A program made the position numbers and the translations under genes. A stretch of 64,000 nucleotides of DNA from Bimuria novae-zelandiae CBS 107.79 (taxonomy: Eukaryota; Ascomycota; Dothideomycetes; Pleosporales; Didymosphaeriaceae): the NCBI GenBank assembly GCA_010015655.1, contig ML976672.1, forward strand, positions 469,463-533,462, read 5' to 3'. Each line of letters begins with the position of its first letter. Positions within the stretch are counted from its first letter, which is position 1. Shown piece by piece: positions 19,560-31,223 of this stretch. Under the pieces are notes generated by a model. The model was not told the origin of the DNA. It did not search any database and saw nothing but the letters and a program-made list of their open reading frames with translations.

Positions 19560-22500
19560 TAAATAAAAGCCATGCTAGACTCAGGAGCACAGGAAAGTTA
19601 TATATCAAGAAAAGCACTTAATAGAGCAGGACTCTATAAGCGCAAGAAGGCCATACCCTATACTATCTATATCGCGAATAGACAGCTAATGCCCGGCAAA
19701 GCAATAATTAAATACAAGGTTAAAACTACCCTCACAATCCATAGACACCAGGAATTAATTACCCTCGACATTATTAAGGAAGCTAATCACGACGTGATTT
19801 TAAAACTACCCTAGTTAAGGAAGCACAATCCTATAATTAACTAAGAGAGAAAAAAGCTATCCTTTAAGCGCTGTAACTGTGCATTGTAAGCAAAGCCTAC
19901 GCATTAACAGAGCATAATAGTAAATAAGAGAGCTATCAACACTATAGTCTCGCGACAAACAGTTAAAAAACGAAAGAAACCCTTGGCAGACGCTGGCAGA
20001 AACCACCAGGTCACAGAGCGCAAGAAGATGGATAAAAGCACAAACCATGAAATTCCGGAATGCTATCGAGCATGGAATCATATGTTCACCGAGAGAGAAG
20101 GAAAAGCAAACCTTCCAGAACATTAACCCTGGGATCTAGCGATAGACCTAGTAGAAGGGAAAACGCCACCCTTTAGACCACTATATAGCAAGACTAGAAA
20201 AGAACTCCAACAAGAAAAAGAATTTATTAAGACAAATCTCGCGAAAGGGTATATACAACTATCAAAGTCACTAGCAGCTAGCCCTTTTATATTTATTATA
20301 AAGAAAGACAGCACACCACGACTATATGTTAACTATTAGAAGATTAACGACATGATAATTAAAAATCGATACCTACTACTAAATATCTTAGAATTAAGAG
20401 ACCGACTCTTAAGAGCCAAACGTTTTACACTAATAGATTTACAAGATAGATACCACCTTATATAAATTAAGGAAGGTAATAAGTGGAAGACAGCGTTTAG
20501 GTCACGCTATAAACTATTTAAATACATAGTTATGCCTTTTAGACTCACCAACGCACTAGCAAACTTCTAAGCACTAGTTAACTACGTACTCTATAACTAT
20601 CTAGACATATTCGTTATCGCATACATGGACGATATACTTATTTACTCTAAGAACGATTTAGATTATGTTCCGTATATATAGATAGTGTTAATAGCATTAG
20701 ACAAGGCACACTTTAAAATTAAGCTAAAGAAGTGCAAATGGCACGTAACATAACTTAAATTCCTAGGACATATTATTAGCACAGAAGGAATTAAAGTCGC
20801 ATCTAATAAGATTAAATGTATTAAGAACTGGCTAATACTAAAGACGGCGAAGAATATCTAAGAATTCTTAAGATTTTATAGATTTAATTAATAATTCATT
20901 AAGGACTATGCAAGGATCACGATACCACTTATAAACCTTATAAGAAAGGACACACTATTTATATAGACTACAAAGTGTAGAATATCGTTCTAACTCTTAA
21001 AAACTACATGCATTATGCTACTAGTACTTATCCACTTTAGGGATAGAAAACCACTACGAATCAAAACGAACGCAAGCGACCTCGCAATAGGCGCCTGCGC
21101 AAAACAAGAGAAAGATAGTAAATAGCACCCTATTACATATTACTTATGTAAGTTTACCAACACGGAAGCACAATATAACGTACACGACAAAGAACTATAC
21201 GCAATTGTTAAAACACTAAAGCACTAAAGAATTTACGCTCTTAGCTACTCTATACTTAAGATCTTTACGGACTATAAGAACCTTACACGCTTCACGACCA
21301 TAAAGGAACTTACGCTAAGGTAGGCAAGATAGTTAAAAACGCTTAGATAATATAAATTCAAGATCGTATACACACCTAGCAAAGAAAATAGACGAGCAGA
21401 CGCACTTAGCCGACGACACGATCTTATAAGGGATAAAGTTAAAACCTACTCCGCAATACTAAAATAATATCCTAATAGTTCTTTAGAATCCACAGCAGAA
21501 CTTAATCAACTCCTTGTACTCACACGAGAAGTACCCAAGGAACAACAGATAGAGGTCATATAATAATACCACGACGACCCTATATATAGACACCCTAGAA
21601 TTAAAAAAACAATAGAACTAATTCAGAGGAACTATAGCTTTAAAGGAATTAAGAAAGTAGTAGCAACCTATATACGCAAATGTATAGAATGCCAACGCAA
21701 TAAACACACAACATATCTTAAGTACAGAGAGATGCAAGCTATCTAGATACCTATAGTACCATAGGAAGACATTGCAATAGACTTTGTTACAGGATTACCA
21801 AAATTAAAAGACCCTACAAACGGAGTAAGCTATAACGTAATACTGGTAATCGTGTGTAGATTTACTAAATATGTGGAACTACTACTATGCAAAAAGACAA
21901 TAACGGCAACGGAACTAGCATTCCTTATCCTGGACTAACTTATACGATATTATGGCATTCTAAAGATAATTATTAGCGATAGAGACAAGCTCTTTACTTT
22001 AAACTACTGGACAACACTCATGGCACTTATTAGAATAAAACGAAAACTATTAACAGCCTACCACCCACAGACGGACGGACAAACAGAACGTACGAATTAA
22101 ATAATAAAAACGTACCTACGCATCTACTGTAACAACTAGAAAAATAACTAGATTTCCTTATTACTAATAGCATAATTAGCATATAATAACAAGATATTAG
22201 TAGTAACTGGATATACACCATTCTATGCAAACTACGAAAGACATCTATATCTCTTTAATTAAATATTTCCTACTACTATCAGAACGGAAGAAGCCATCAA
22301 CACGGCTATAAAAATAAAAGAAATACATTAACAACTCTAAGAGAACCTTAAGAAAGCTTAACAGCAAAGTATTTCCTATACGAACTAAAAAAGAAAAACG
22401 GCACCTTAGCTAAAAAAGGGGGATAAAGCATACCTGCTTACAAAAAATCTTTAAACTTAGAAGATAAAGCACAAGAAACTGGATTATATTAAGGTTAGAC

Positions 22501-22800
22501 TATTTTTTATTTCCGAACAAATATCACTAGTTAACTACTAATTGGAATTACCACTAGACGCTAAGATACATCCGGTATTCTATATTAACTAATTAGAACT
22601 AGCAGGCCCTGAAACACCAGTCGAAATAGCTTTTATTACTAGCTGGAGGAAGAAACCGAATTCGAAGTTAAGAAGATACTACAACACATAGATTAGCCAC
22701 GAACCTACTTAATTAAGTGGAAAGGATATCTACACTTAGAAGATACATAGGAACTAGAAGCAAACCTTAACAACTATCGCTAAATGTTAACACAATACTA
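19560..22800 (+). pseudogene. pol remnant of B2 (protease, RT, RNase H, integrase, chromodomain)
   Basis: The protease piece 19572-19814 is still open (MLDSGAQESYISRKALNRAG). Reverse transcriptase spans about 20130-20900 with the catalytic box YMDDIL at about 20632-20649. RNase H is at about 21030-21330 (IKTNASDLAIGACAKQEKD), followed by ADALSRR near 21395. Integrase follows: zinc-binding HHCC region about 21570-21730 (CIECQRNKHT) and core about 21765-22110 ending in AYHPQTDGQTERTN. A chromodomain lies near 22655-22790 (TYLIKWKGYLHLEDT). Many Gln/Trp codons have become stops. Confidence 0.9.
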
Positions 22801-22934
22801 TCGTCAGACCACGAGAAGGAACTAGAAACGATTAGAGGAGAACTAGTTAAGAACTCGTTAAGAAGAAGATCTATCGGTGGATCAGGAAGAAGATTGTTAG
22901 CCTGTGACCAGCCCGGATCAGCGAGGAAATCGTT

Positions 22935-23363
22935 TTAGAACAGAGCATCCGCACTCGAGCTCTCCGTCTCTTACACCTTATCTTAAGCATCTAGCAATTT
23001 CCTATCTTAACGCGCGAATAATTTCTTACGACTCTTTAACTTAAGAAGCTTACGCCTATTATAAGTAATAGCTTCGTTAGCGCGAGCCAACTCTAATCGC
23101 TTTTTACGCTCTTTATCCTCTACCTTCTCCTAATCCTCTTTAGGAACAAACAGTTCACACTCGCTCCATGCAGCGATACAACCAGCATAACGACTAGACG
23201 CAGTATCTACAAAACAATAAATATTTAGCTTTTCGCAGTGGTTGCAGCGGAAAGGCATCTCTCTACTACTCCCTTTAACACGACGAATGCGATCACGCCG
23301 TTCTTAGGTCGAAGTCTTCTTGCGAGGCGCGCGCGCTTTGCGGTGCTTAGGATCTTTAGGCAT
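22935..23363 (-). pseudogene. Antisense frame in the B2 3' region: Zn(II)2Cys6-like zinc-cluster protein, RIP-disabled
   Basis: Read on the - strand from the ATG at 23363, one unbroken frame of 142 codons is recovered if five internal TAA/TAG codons (codons 20, 78, 119, 127 and 131) are read through. Each is one CpA-to-TpA step from Gln. The N-terminus is very basic (MPKDPKHRKARAPRKK). Residues 40-69 give CX2CX6CX8YX2CX6C. The Tyr at 59 (TAT) is one RIP step from Cys, and with that Cys it would be the exact fungal Zn(II)2Cys6 pattern. A charged Lys/Glu/Arg-rich, possibly coiled-coil segment follows (about 75-118). It lies between pol and the 3' LTR, so it would be an antisense gene of the retrotransposon. 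Function is inferred only. Confidence 0.7.
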
Positions 23364-23494
23364 GGTCAGGAAGGCACTAAAGCCAGAACGCGAAAACAGC
23401 GACTCACGCAGGTATTTATATGCGACGACCGTATCTGCAGCTAGGGGGCGTGGAACGAGGATACTGAGGACGCTATCTGGAAGAGGGGAGGTGA

Positions 23495-23966
23495 TGTTAG
23501 GATCTGAACATGTATGGGACGCGGAGGACTAACGGGCCTTTAGTGGGGGTGACACCTAGCGGGGTTGCGCAACCGAGGTCACGTGATGTACTATCTAGCC
23601 AAGACAACACCAGCTATAGATAGCGACACCGGTCACGTGATGTACCATCCAGCCAAGACAACACCAGCCATAGATGGCGACACCAGCCATGGATGGCAAG
23701 AAGACCTTGGATAGTACAGAAATCCTTATGTATATAAACCCACACGAATACCCTTATAGCATTTGTGTTTAACCTGTTTATCAATCTATCGTTTGGATCT
23801 GACTAAGCAACCTTGTTGATTTAATTGTGCTATACATACCTTTAATACTAACGCCCTAGTGACAAGCGCAGGCTATCACTACGACCCTCTCCTGTCCTAC
23901 CAGTATTCCTGCCCGAGAACCAACCTTAGCCCCTTAGGGATTAGCTATCTCTTTGGGACCTTAACA
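23495..23966 (+). repeat. 3' LTR of B2 with 54-bp internal tandem duplication
   Basis: 472 bp, TGTTAGGATC...GGGACCTTAACA, followed by target duplication AAGGA. It exceeds the 5' LTR by exactly 54 bp, explained by two tandem 54-bp units at 23577-23630 and 23631-23684 (each beginning GGTCACGTGATGTAC). The first unit is more RIP-altered than the second. Confidence 0.92.
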
Positions 23967-23971
23967 AAGGA

Positions 23972-24049
23972 TCGCGTGCTTAACTACTTAGCTACTTAAA
24001 TTAACCCTAGCTAGCGTAAAAAGCTTTAATAAGGTACCTTTTTATAATA
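23972..24049 (-). repeat. Left LTR of element C, second part
   Basis: Continues the LTR broken at 17157. It aligns with 25730-25807 (TCGCGTGCTTGGCTGC in the right LTR against TCGCGTGCTTAACTAC here), with only transition differences, as expected after RIP. Confidence 0.8.
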
Positions 24050-25630
24050 TACTCCTTAGCTTATAGAGCATAGTAAAATAAGCTAAATAGTAGTTTAAAA
24101 TATAAAAATAGTAGCGAACTTACGCGTAAAGCTTAAAAAGTGTCTAGCTTAGATTCCTAGCTTGCTAGTTAATTAGTCTAAGTAGCTAGTTTATATAGAG
24201 TTCTATAAAAAAAGGAAAAAAAAATAAGAAGTAGCATACTTCTACTATAAAGCTTTAATAAATATTTAAAGGTAATTATTTACTTATAACGTAACCCGCG
24301 CAAGTACTTATATAAAAAAGTAAAGAAATAAAAGAAGTAGCGTGCTTCTACTATAAAGCTTTAATAAATATTTAAAAGTAAATATTTACTTTCAACGTGA
24401 CCCGCGCGAGTACTTATATATATAAATAAATAAAATAAGTAGCTATAGAATTATAGCGCCTAGCTAGTAAAGGCTTATTTGCCTATAGGTTTACTATAAT
24501 CTATATTTTAATATTTCTTAGAAATTCTAGAAGGTTTTTTGCTTACCCTTTTTACTTAGGCTTAGCTAATAATACTTTTTACTAATCTTTTTAAATTTAG
24601 CTTTTAATTTTACTAATTTTCTTACTTATAAGTTTATTATAAAGTTTATAAGATACTTCTCCCTAGAGCGTATACTATAGGCGGTTACACTCTATAGGCT
24701 TCTATTAATACTAGCTATTTACTCTATATAGGTACTTGTAGTTCGCATTAGGAGTGCGCCCTCCAAGCGTAGCGTACATGCCTGCGTGCTTTATTGTTTG
24801 GCCGAGCTGTGCGAGCCAGCGAGCATATCCCTCTAGAGATAGAGTTGCTGCTACGCCTGGTCGCGATAGGTTATTAAGCTCTCCCTAAGCCTACTTATAG
24901 TTGTATTGTAGTGCTAAGCGTAGGAAATCCTTTATTAGTAATGTACCCTTTATCTCTAAGAGATCTAGGAGCACAGCGTTGGCGTGTGCGCGGTTCCATT
25001 CGGATAGCCATTTAGCTATGTCTGTTGTTCTGCTGCTTTGTGGGCGTAGGGTAACCTCTCTATATGTATATCGTACCTGCTCCTTCTAGTTATTATCGCT
25101 TAGATAAAAATTATTTTTAAGTTCTCTTATTAGCGCCTGCAGCGTCTACTAATTACCTAACTATAATATTATAAGCTTTAACTTTTATAAATTAATTATA
25201 ATATAAACCTAGTTTTAGAGTGCCTAAAGCTTTATTATAAACTAAGTATAAATAGTAGACTCTAGCCTATAGCGCTTAAGCTATTATATATAAGACTCGC
25301 CCTTAGTATTTAGGTCTAGTAGCTTTAGAGCCTAATTATATATATTTATTTACTTAAGAGTCTTAGAATTAATATAATTTTATATCTCTTAAGTATTTAC
25401 GTGATACTTAAGCTACGCGTACTAAAGTAAAAATAAGTTATAATTTATAAGTTAGTTACTTATTAGGATCTTTATAGAGGTTGTTATATAGTCTAGCTTT
25501 ATTATAGGTTATAAGCGTTAAGACGTAAGCGTTAAAATAATAAGAAGCAAAGAATAGCTTACTATTATAATTATTAACTAGTATAAAGTAATTGTATTAT
25601 AAAGCATTATAAAAGTACTAGGCTTATAAC
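24050..25630 (-). pseudogene. Internal region of element C with gag-like remnant
   Basis: On the - strand, from about 25060 down to 24730, a protein-like stretch reads DIAKWLSEWNRAHANAVLLD, then LLEIKGTLLIKDFL and, after TAG codons, LSLEGYARWLAQLGQTIKHA. The W-x3-W spacing and the 'DFL' segment resemble gag proteins of fungal Copia elements, but I cannot confirm this without a profile search. The rest is AT-rich and unreadable. No pol domains were seen, so the element is probably non-autonomous or deleted. Confidence 0.45.
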
Positions 25631-25807
25631 TATTACACATAGTTAACTTTAATTAAGGAACTTATAAATAAAGTATATTAAGGAAAGGAAGCTCTACTAA
25701 GTCGCTAAGCTATTTAAGGGTTTAGGGGATCGCGTGCTTGGCTGCTTGGCTGCTTCGATTAATCCTAGCCAGCGTAGAAAGCTCTAGCAAGGTGCCCTTT
25801 TACAATA
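25631..25807 (-). repeat. Right LTR of element C
   Basis: 177 bp, the same length as the rejoined left LTR, followed by target duplication TTTAA at 25808-25812. It is less altered by RIP than the left copy in its right half and more altered at its left end. Confidence 0.8.
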
Positions 25808-28800
25808 TTTAATTAATTAATTTTATTAATTATTAAGATTACACTATCTTAAAGTAGCAGAATACTATTAAATCTAATAATTAAGAGTCTTATTACCTTA
25901 ATTAAGCTAATTAAAATGGTCCTATCGATCCTTAGAGATCCTATAGTAATTCTAACTAACTATATAAACTATACGCTATAGCTTGAATAGCTTAAAATAG
26001 AATACTAATTCCTAAAGATCTAAAGTATTATTAACCTAGTGCTAATAAATAAACTAAAGCAGAAACCTGCAATACTAATACTCCTAATAATAGGTAGCTA
26101 CTAGCGAAGTATAGCTTACGTGACTACGAATTTAATAATATACTAAGAATATCTTTACATATATTAATAGCAGGCGCGAAAGTGTATAAAGATAATAATC
26201 ATTATTATAAGGAATAGCTGGAGATATGTAAGATTATAAACCGCGAGTATTAAGAGGAGCAGAATAGCCTAAATTAAGTAGTTACTTTTCTTTAATTAAC
26301 TATCTTAGCGCCTCTCTAGAACAACTACTATATTTTAAATTAAATAATTAGGTAGTAGATTAATAACTTTATAAATATAATTAAGGTAGACCTATAAGAT
26401 AAATATAGATAATCTAGGATAAAATATTAAGAAGCCCTTAAGCTATTAAGAATAGCTAGATTATAGGCTATATAGCTATACAAGTAGAGACTAATTAGGT
26501 CTTAAAGCTTTAAAAGCAAGACTTAGTTAAAGAAGACTTTATAAAGGCATTTATTTATATCGCACCTATATAAGTAATATTCTTCTAGTAATATAAAAGC
26601 AAGGATATAGCTATCTTATAAAAGTATATAATAAAACTTTTCTAAGACTATATAATCTTATAGTACCTAATCAAAGGTAAATAAAACGGCGCTTTTACAA
26701 CTACAGGTTTATCTCTCGCTAATAGTAGTAAATCTACTTAGGCTATAGATAAGGATGTCTCTCTTATAAATAAAGTAGTAATATTAAAATATTAAGGAAG
26801 ACCATATAAATAATAAGCTAATAGTAGTTAGTAGCCTTAAGTACCCTACTTATAAATAATGCTATAATTTATGAGACTACTTTTACGCTTTTTTAAATAA
26901 GTAATTAAATTAGTTTAGGCTAAAGCCTCGCATAGATATCCTAATTAAATCTAGGCTAAAATATAATCTAAAGCTTTAAAAAAAGGGGGAGGGGTGGGGG
27001 GGGGCTAGATTATAGGCATCTATAATTAAACTATTATGTATTTTTACGTCAACTTAAATTCCTAAGGTTAATAATAAGTAATTAAATAGACGCTAGATTA
27101 CTAAAATTTTAGCAAGCTTTAATACTATATTTTTTATATATGCTTATTATAATGCTTAGCTACACTCGATTTAGGCATAACCTATAATATCTTTAACGAC
27201 ATTAATCGCTTTATCTTATACTAATCACTGGCGCCAGGAGACTTTATATGGGCAGGAAATACACAAATATGAATTAAAGGATACAGGAGCGTTTTTCTTA
27301 ACATATAAAGTGCAAGAAGTAATTAAATAATATAGTTAGATAATAATACCTTTTATCCTAATCTGCTCTAAACTCTTGTATTATTTTAATTACTCAAGAA
27401 GTAAGGCCTTTAGTGGGACACGCAAGCAGAACTAATTCATAACACTAAAGTAATAAAATAAAATAACATTAGTAAATATTAAAAGAGATACATAGCTAAT
27501 AGGTACTAGAATATAAATCAGTCCTAATAAGCTATACTATTAAAAAAAGTGCACTAGCAGCGCATAAAACTATTTTAAAAAAAATTAAATATAGGCTATA
27601 AAAAGTAAATATAATTACTTAGTATAAGTAATTAAGCTACTTAAAATCTTACGTACTTAAACACCTAGTATAAAAATTTAAAAGGGTAAAGATTAAAGGA
27701 CTTGCTATAGTTAAATACAACGCCTATAATAAAGCTAAACTTCGGTAATAAATCTGCAAATAACTTAAAGAGCTTATAAAAGCCCCCAAAGAGAGAATTA
27801 TAATTAACTTTTATAATTGTAAAATACGTAGCTTAACAGGAGAGAAAAGTTAAATACATATTATTAATACATTCTCTAGCTTTACTTAGAACCTCTAATT
27901 TAAGGATAATTACGTAGCACGATTTATTATTAAGTAACTTAGCACTTTTATACTTTTTATAAACGTATAATTTAAAGTAATAGTAAAAGTTATCAAATAT
28001 AATAACAAGATTTTCTTTATTAAAGCAAACGTTAAGAAGTAGTACTTAATATAAGATAATTAAATTAACCCTTCAGCACCTAATAATTAATTATAAAATA
28101 AAGCAGCTAAGTACTTAAGGGGTATAATAATAAAAAAGCGCGTGCAATACAACTAGACTATTATGTAGTTTAGTAACCATAGCGTAAAATTATACTGATA
28201 GTAGTCTACCTTTATAATTAAACTCTAAGCTACGCTAATTATTAGAGAGTACTATAGAAAGTATTTTTCATAATAGTAGCCTTTTAAAATAGCGTAGTAA
28301 CTTAACTAAAGAAGCCTAATTAAGCTTATCTTAAATCCTATAGCTATTAAGCTTTTATAATAACTAATAATATAAAGCGTGATAGGAGTGAACTCTAAAA
28401 ATTAAATCCAAAAGCCTAGATTAGCTACCTTATTAGCTATTAATTATTTAATATTTAGAGAATATAGATCCCCTTACTCGCGATGATAATTAGTACTTAT
28501 AATATTATATTTAATAAAAATAGAGTATTCATAGGCAATACTAAATACCTAATAGTTAATTTTATATATAACACTTTAGAAGAAATAGTAATATAGGTAT
28601 AATTAATAAAATTACCTTTCTTACCTTGCCTGGTTTAAACCACAGAGCCTTCTATAAAAATACAATAATTACTAAGACGCGAAGGGAAAAAGAAAAAAAA
28701 TCATTAAATATAAGTAAAATAAAAAAGTTAATTATAATTATTTAATATCTTTATTAATACTAATACTAGTTACACTTCTTGCCTAATTACTTACTAAAGA

Positions 28801-29810
28801 TAATTAGGCTAAACTATCTTTAAGAGTGTAATTAAGATAAAATTAAGTTATTCCTTTGGCTACGGCATTTATAGTAGGTATAAAAGCAAGAAGTGGTAGC
28901 AAGTATTAAGGCAAAATACTAGATAAGGCCTAGCTTAGACGCATAATTACTATAGGTAAGAAGCTACATAAAAGCCTAATACTCGAACCACTCACCTGCA
29001 AAACCAAGCTTAAGGATCACCTTTTTTATAATATATAAAATGAATCTAAGTAATCCTATCTCTAGAGCTATAAAATATTAAGTCCTAAAGTAAGCTTATA
29101 ACTACTCTGGTAAATGTAGCAGGTTATTAAATCCTGAACTATATATAGCTATATACTTATAAGCTTAATAAATACTATTAATTCCAGAACTGTAAAGTAG
29201 GATTAGTAATAAGAGGCAATTAATAGTAATATTTTATTTTATAAAATACTTACGCTATAACGCTTATATAATAATCCTTTTATGTACGTATATTAACTAT
29301 AGCTGAGTTTAACCTAAAGCGTATCTAATATAACGTTACTAACGCGTTTGTCCACGCAAAGCTAGATAAATAAATCTATATAAACATGCTTTATAGCTAC
29401 TCGTGAGTAGGCGCAATTCTCTAACTATATAAAGCACTCTATAAACTACGCATCTCTCCTCTACTTTAGTAAAGAAAGTTTACTACTATACTCCGCGATA
29501 GAGGGTTTATTATAGTCTTATATAAGCCTTAGTATTTTAATAAGAAAAGATTTATTATCTTCTTTTATATCGATAATCTAATTATTGCCTATTATAAGGA
29601 TTATAAGTCTATCGCGAAAGCAGCTATTATAAAAACAAATATTAAGTTTACTCTTACTAGTAAAAAGAATTTATAGTAGTTTCTAAGAGTTAAAGTAATT
29701 AGTGACTACACTAAGCAAAGAGCCTAGGTTTTATAAACCTTATATATTAATAAAATATCTCTCCTTATAAATTAGTATACGATATAATATAAAACGTTAA
29801 TAACTCTAAT
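25808..29810 (+). pseudogene. Copia (Ty1) retrotransposon remnant, gag-pol
   Basis: The + strand reads, through many stops, as a gag-like region (about 25920-26560), a degraded integrase (about 27700-28750) and a Copia reverse transcriptase at about 29290-29760. The RT part includes YQYDVTNAFVHAKLDKSIYM, then FYIDNLIIAYYKDYKS, where the catalytic Y-x-D-D box has Asn for the second Asp (GAT/GAC to AAT, a RIP-type change), then LQQFLRVKVISD. The RNase H and 3' LTR are missing; Gypsy integrase sequence starts soon after the RT. A G-rich run lies near 26982-27008. Confidence 0.75.
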
Positions 29811-29829
29811 TAAATTACTTACGCGAATA

Positions 29830-30837
29830 AGACCAGGCCATTTAGAGAGTAAGGATTACTAGTATATTATAGTGGTATTAAACTAGCTTAGTAAAGACCT
29901 CTTAATAATAGCCTTACTAAACTTATTAGTCTGAACAGTATTTAACGATTTTTTCAAATTTTAAATAGTATAATATTTTTTTTCTAATATTATAGTTTTA
30001 AATTAGGGAGCACAGTTTGTTAGCAATTTTAAAATAAAATTATACTTTAAAATACATATTAATTAAAGACTCTGTATAGCTAAATATTTATAAACTAATA
30101 ATTGGATAGAATATATAAACTTAGTACTAAAGTAAATCCTAAAGGCATACTATAAGTAAGACTAATTAAATTAGGCCTAATAGCTTTTAATTGTATAAAT
30201 CGCGATTAAAGGACGCGTAATAATATTTACGAAAGTAAGTCAATTCTTCCTTTAGTATAGATATAATATAGACTTTATAAGGCTCTTCTATAATAAAGAA
30301 GTAGTCTTCCAGTAAAGTAGAAAAATAGACCTATTAGTCGCTGCTTAAAACATAACTGAGAGATTCTATGTAGTATTTAACTTTATATAGACAAAGTTAG
30401 CTAAAGCGTAGTAAAAGTAAAAGGCCTAAGTAAACTATAGCTATAAGGATACTCTAATTCTAAAAGTTAACAATAAAGTATAGCTAAAGTATTAGGACTA
30501 TTTATTTAACTTATAACCAAGGAAGAAACTAAATTTGAAGAATAAAAAATTTATAATTAAAAAAGTCATTAAAACGTATATAATGGAACTAGACATATTT
30601 TGAAAAATATACTTCGTGTTTTACGTAGATAGGCTAAGGTTATACCTTAGAGATCTATTGCCTAGCTAACTAGTAAATAATTCTTAACTAGAGGCTATGT
30701 TCTAAGATAGGGATGAAAAATATAAATTAAAAGATATTATATGAGATAAGCGCTCTTACTCTAATAAAGTTACGTAGTACCTTATTAAATAGTAAAATTA
30801 TAAGAGGTAGATATAGGAACTAGCTTTAAAATGAAGT
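29830..30837 (+). pseudogene. Gypsy integrase plus chromodomain remnant
   Basis: The + strand reads RIRPGHLES near 29830, then a core with IIVVLNQLSKDLLIIALLN, then VLNQGAQFVSNF. A shortened join follows to the C-terminal integrase part (about 30090-30520; ITERFYVVFNFI, LAKAQQKQKAQVNYSYKD). It ends in a chromodomain (about 30720-30837; YKLKDIIQDKRSYSNKVTQY). It directly follows Copia RT sequence without an LTR, so it is either a fragment brought in by rearrangement or an old insertion with lost ends. The piece that would hold the usual HPQTDGQTE motif is missing. Confidence 0.75.
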
Positions 30838-31223
30838 TGTAACAGGAACAATCGCTCGTCGATACGAGAACCCTTGGCCAGTCAAGACAGGATTCGAGAT
30901 CATCCGAAAACCGACACTCATCCGTATCGGACCAATTTCGGATCTATCAGACCGATAGGGAACTACGGATCCGATTCGGACCTATTTCGGATCCATCAGA
31001 CCGACGGTCAACCTATGGCAGTTATGTGCTAGCTAGCCATCTGGGAAGAGGTGTATTTAGAGGAGCTTAGGGCCTTTGTAGTTTAGTACCTTTTCCGTAT
31101 CCTTTCGTACCAGGCCTATAGGCACTTAATTTATTCGAGGCTACATTCTTATACACGCACTCCCACATGCCTCTGCTAGGAGATACGCCAACATCGATCC
31201 TTTGAGTGACCTGCGCCGATACA
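30838..31223 (+). repeat. Solo LTR S1 (386 bp), little affected by RIP
   Basis: It starts TGTAACAGGAAC and ends CGATACA, with a perfect target duplication GAAGT at 30833-30837 and 31224-31228. It is nearly identical to S2 (33648-34033, opposite orientation), with only a handful of transitions between them. It contains short repeated CGGATC-type motifs near 30935-30990. No internal element sequence adjoins it, so it is a solo LTR left by recombination. It is inserted at the end of a Gypsy remnant. Confidence 0.9.

Larger units (their letters stand above)
17158..23966 (+). mobile_element. Element B2: structurally complete, RIP-degraded chromodomain Gypsy retrotransposon
   Basis: Two LTRs (17158-17575 and 23495-23966) start TGTTAGGATC and end TTAACA. 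A perfect 5-bp target duplication AAGGA lies at 17153-17157 and 23967-23971. Inside, on the + strand, are gag with a zinc knuckle, protease, RT/RNase H, integrase and chromodomain. An antisense zinc-cluster frame (22935-23363) and a polypurine tract directly before the 3' LTR (about 23481-23494) follow. It is inserted in the left LTR of element C. Stop codons at Gln/Trp positions are frequent, so it is inactive. Its LTRs differ by scattered transitions and one 54-bp tandem duplication. Confidence 0.92.
17059..25807 (-). mobile_element. Element C: Copia-like LTR element split by insertion of B2
   Basis: The outer limits are set by two 177-bp direct repeats. The left one is 17059-17157 plus 23972-24049 once B2 and its target duplication are removed. 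The right one is 25631-25807. Target duplication TTTAA lies at 17054-17058 and 25808-25812. The internal part is 24050-25630. Reverse-complemented, the LTR starts TGTTGTAAAAGGG (ancestral first base changes read as RIP), as is common for Copia elements, and the coding remnant also lies on the - strand. The internal region is only about 1.6 kb, so the element is either non-autonomous or internally deleted. Confidence 0.75.

Noticed and set aside
24720..25100. Independent host gene on the - strand
   Set aside because: It lies between the two LTRs of element C, carries TAG codons at Gln/Trp positions and is AT-rich like the rest of the element.
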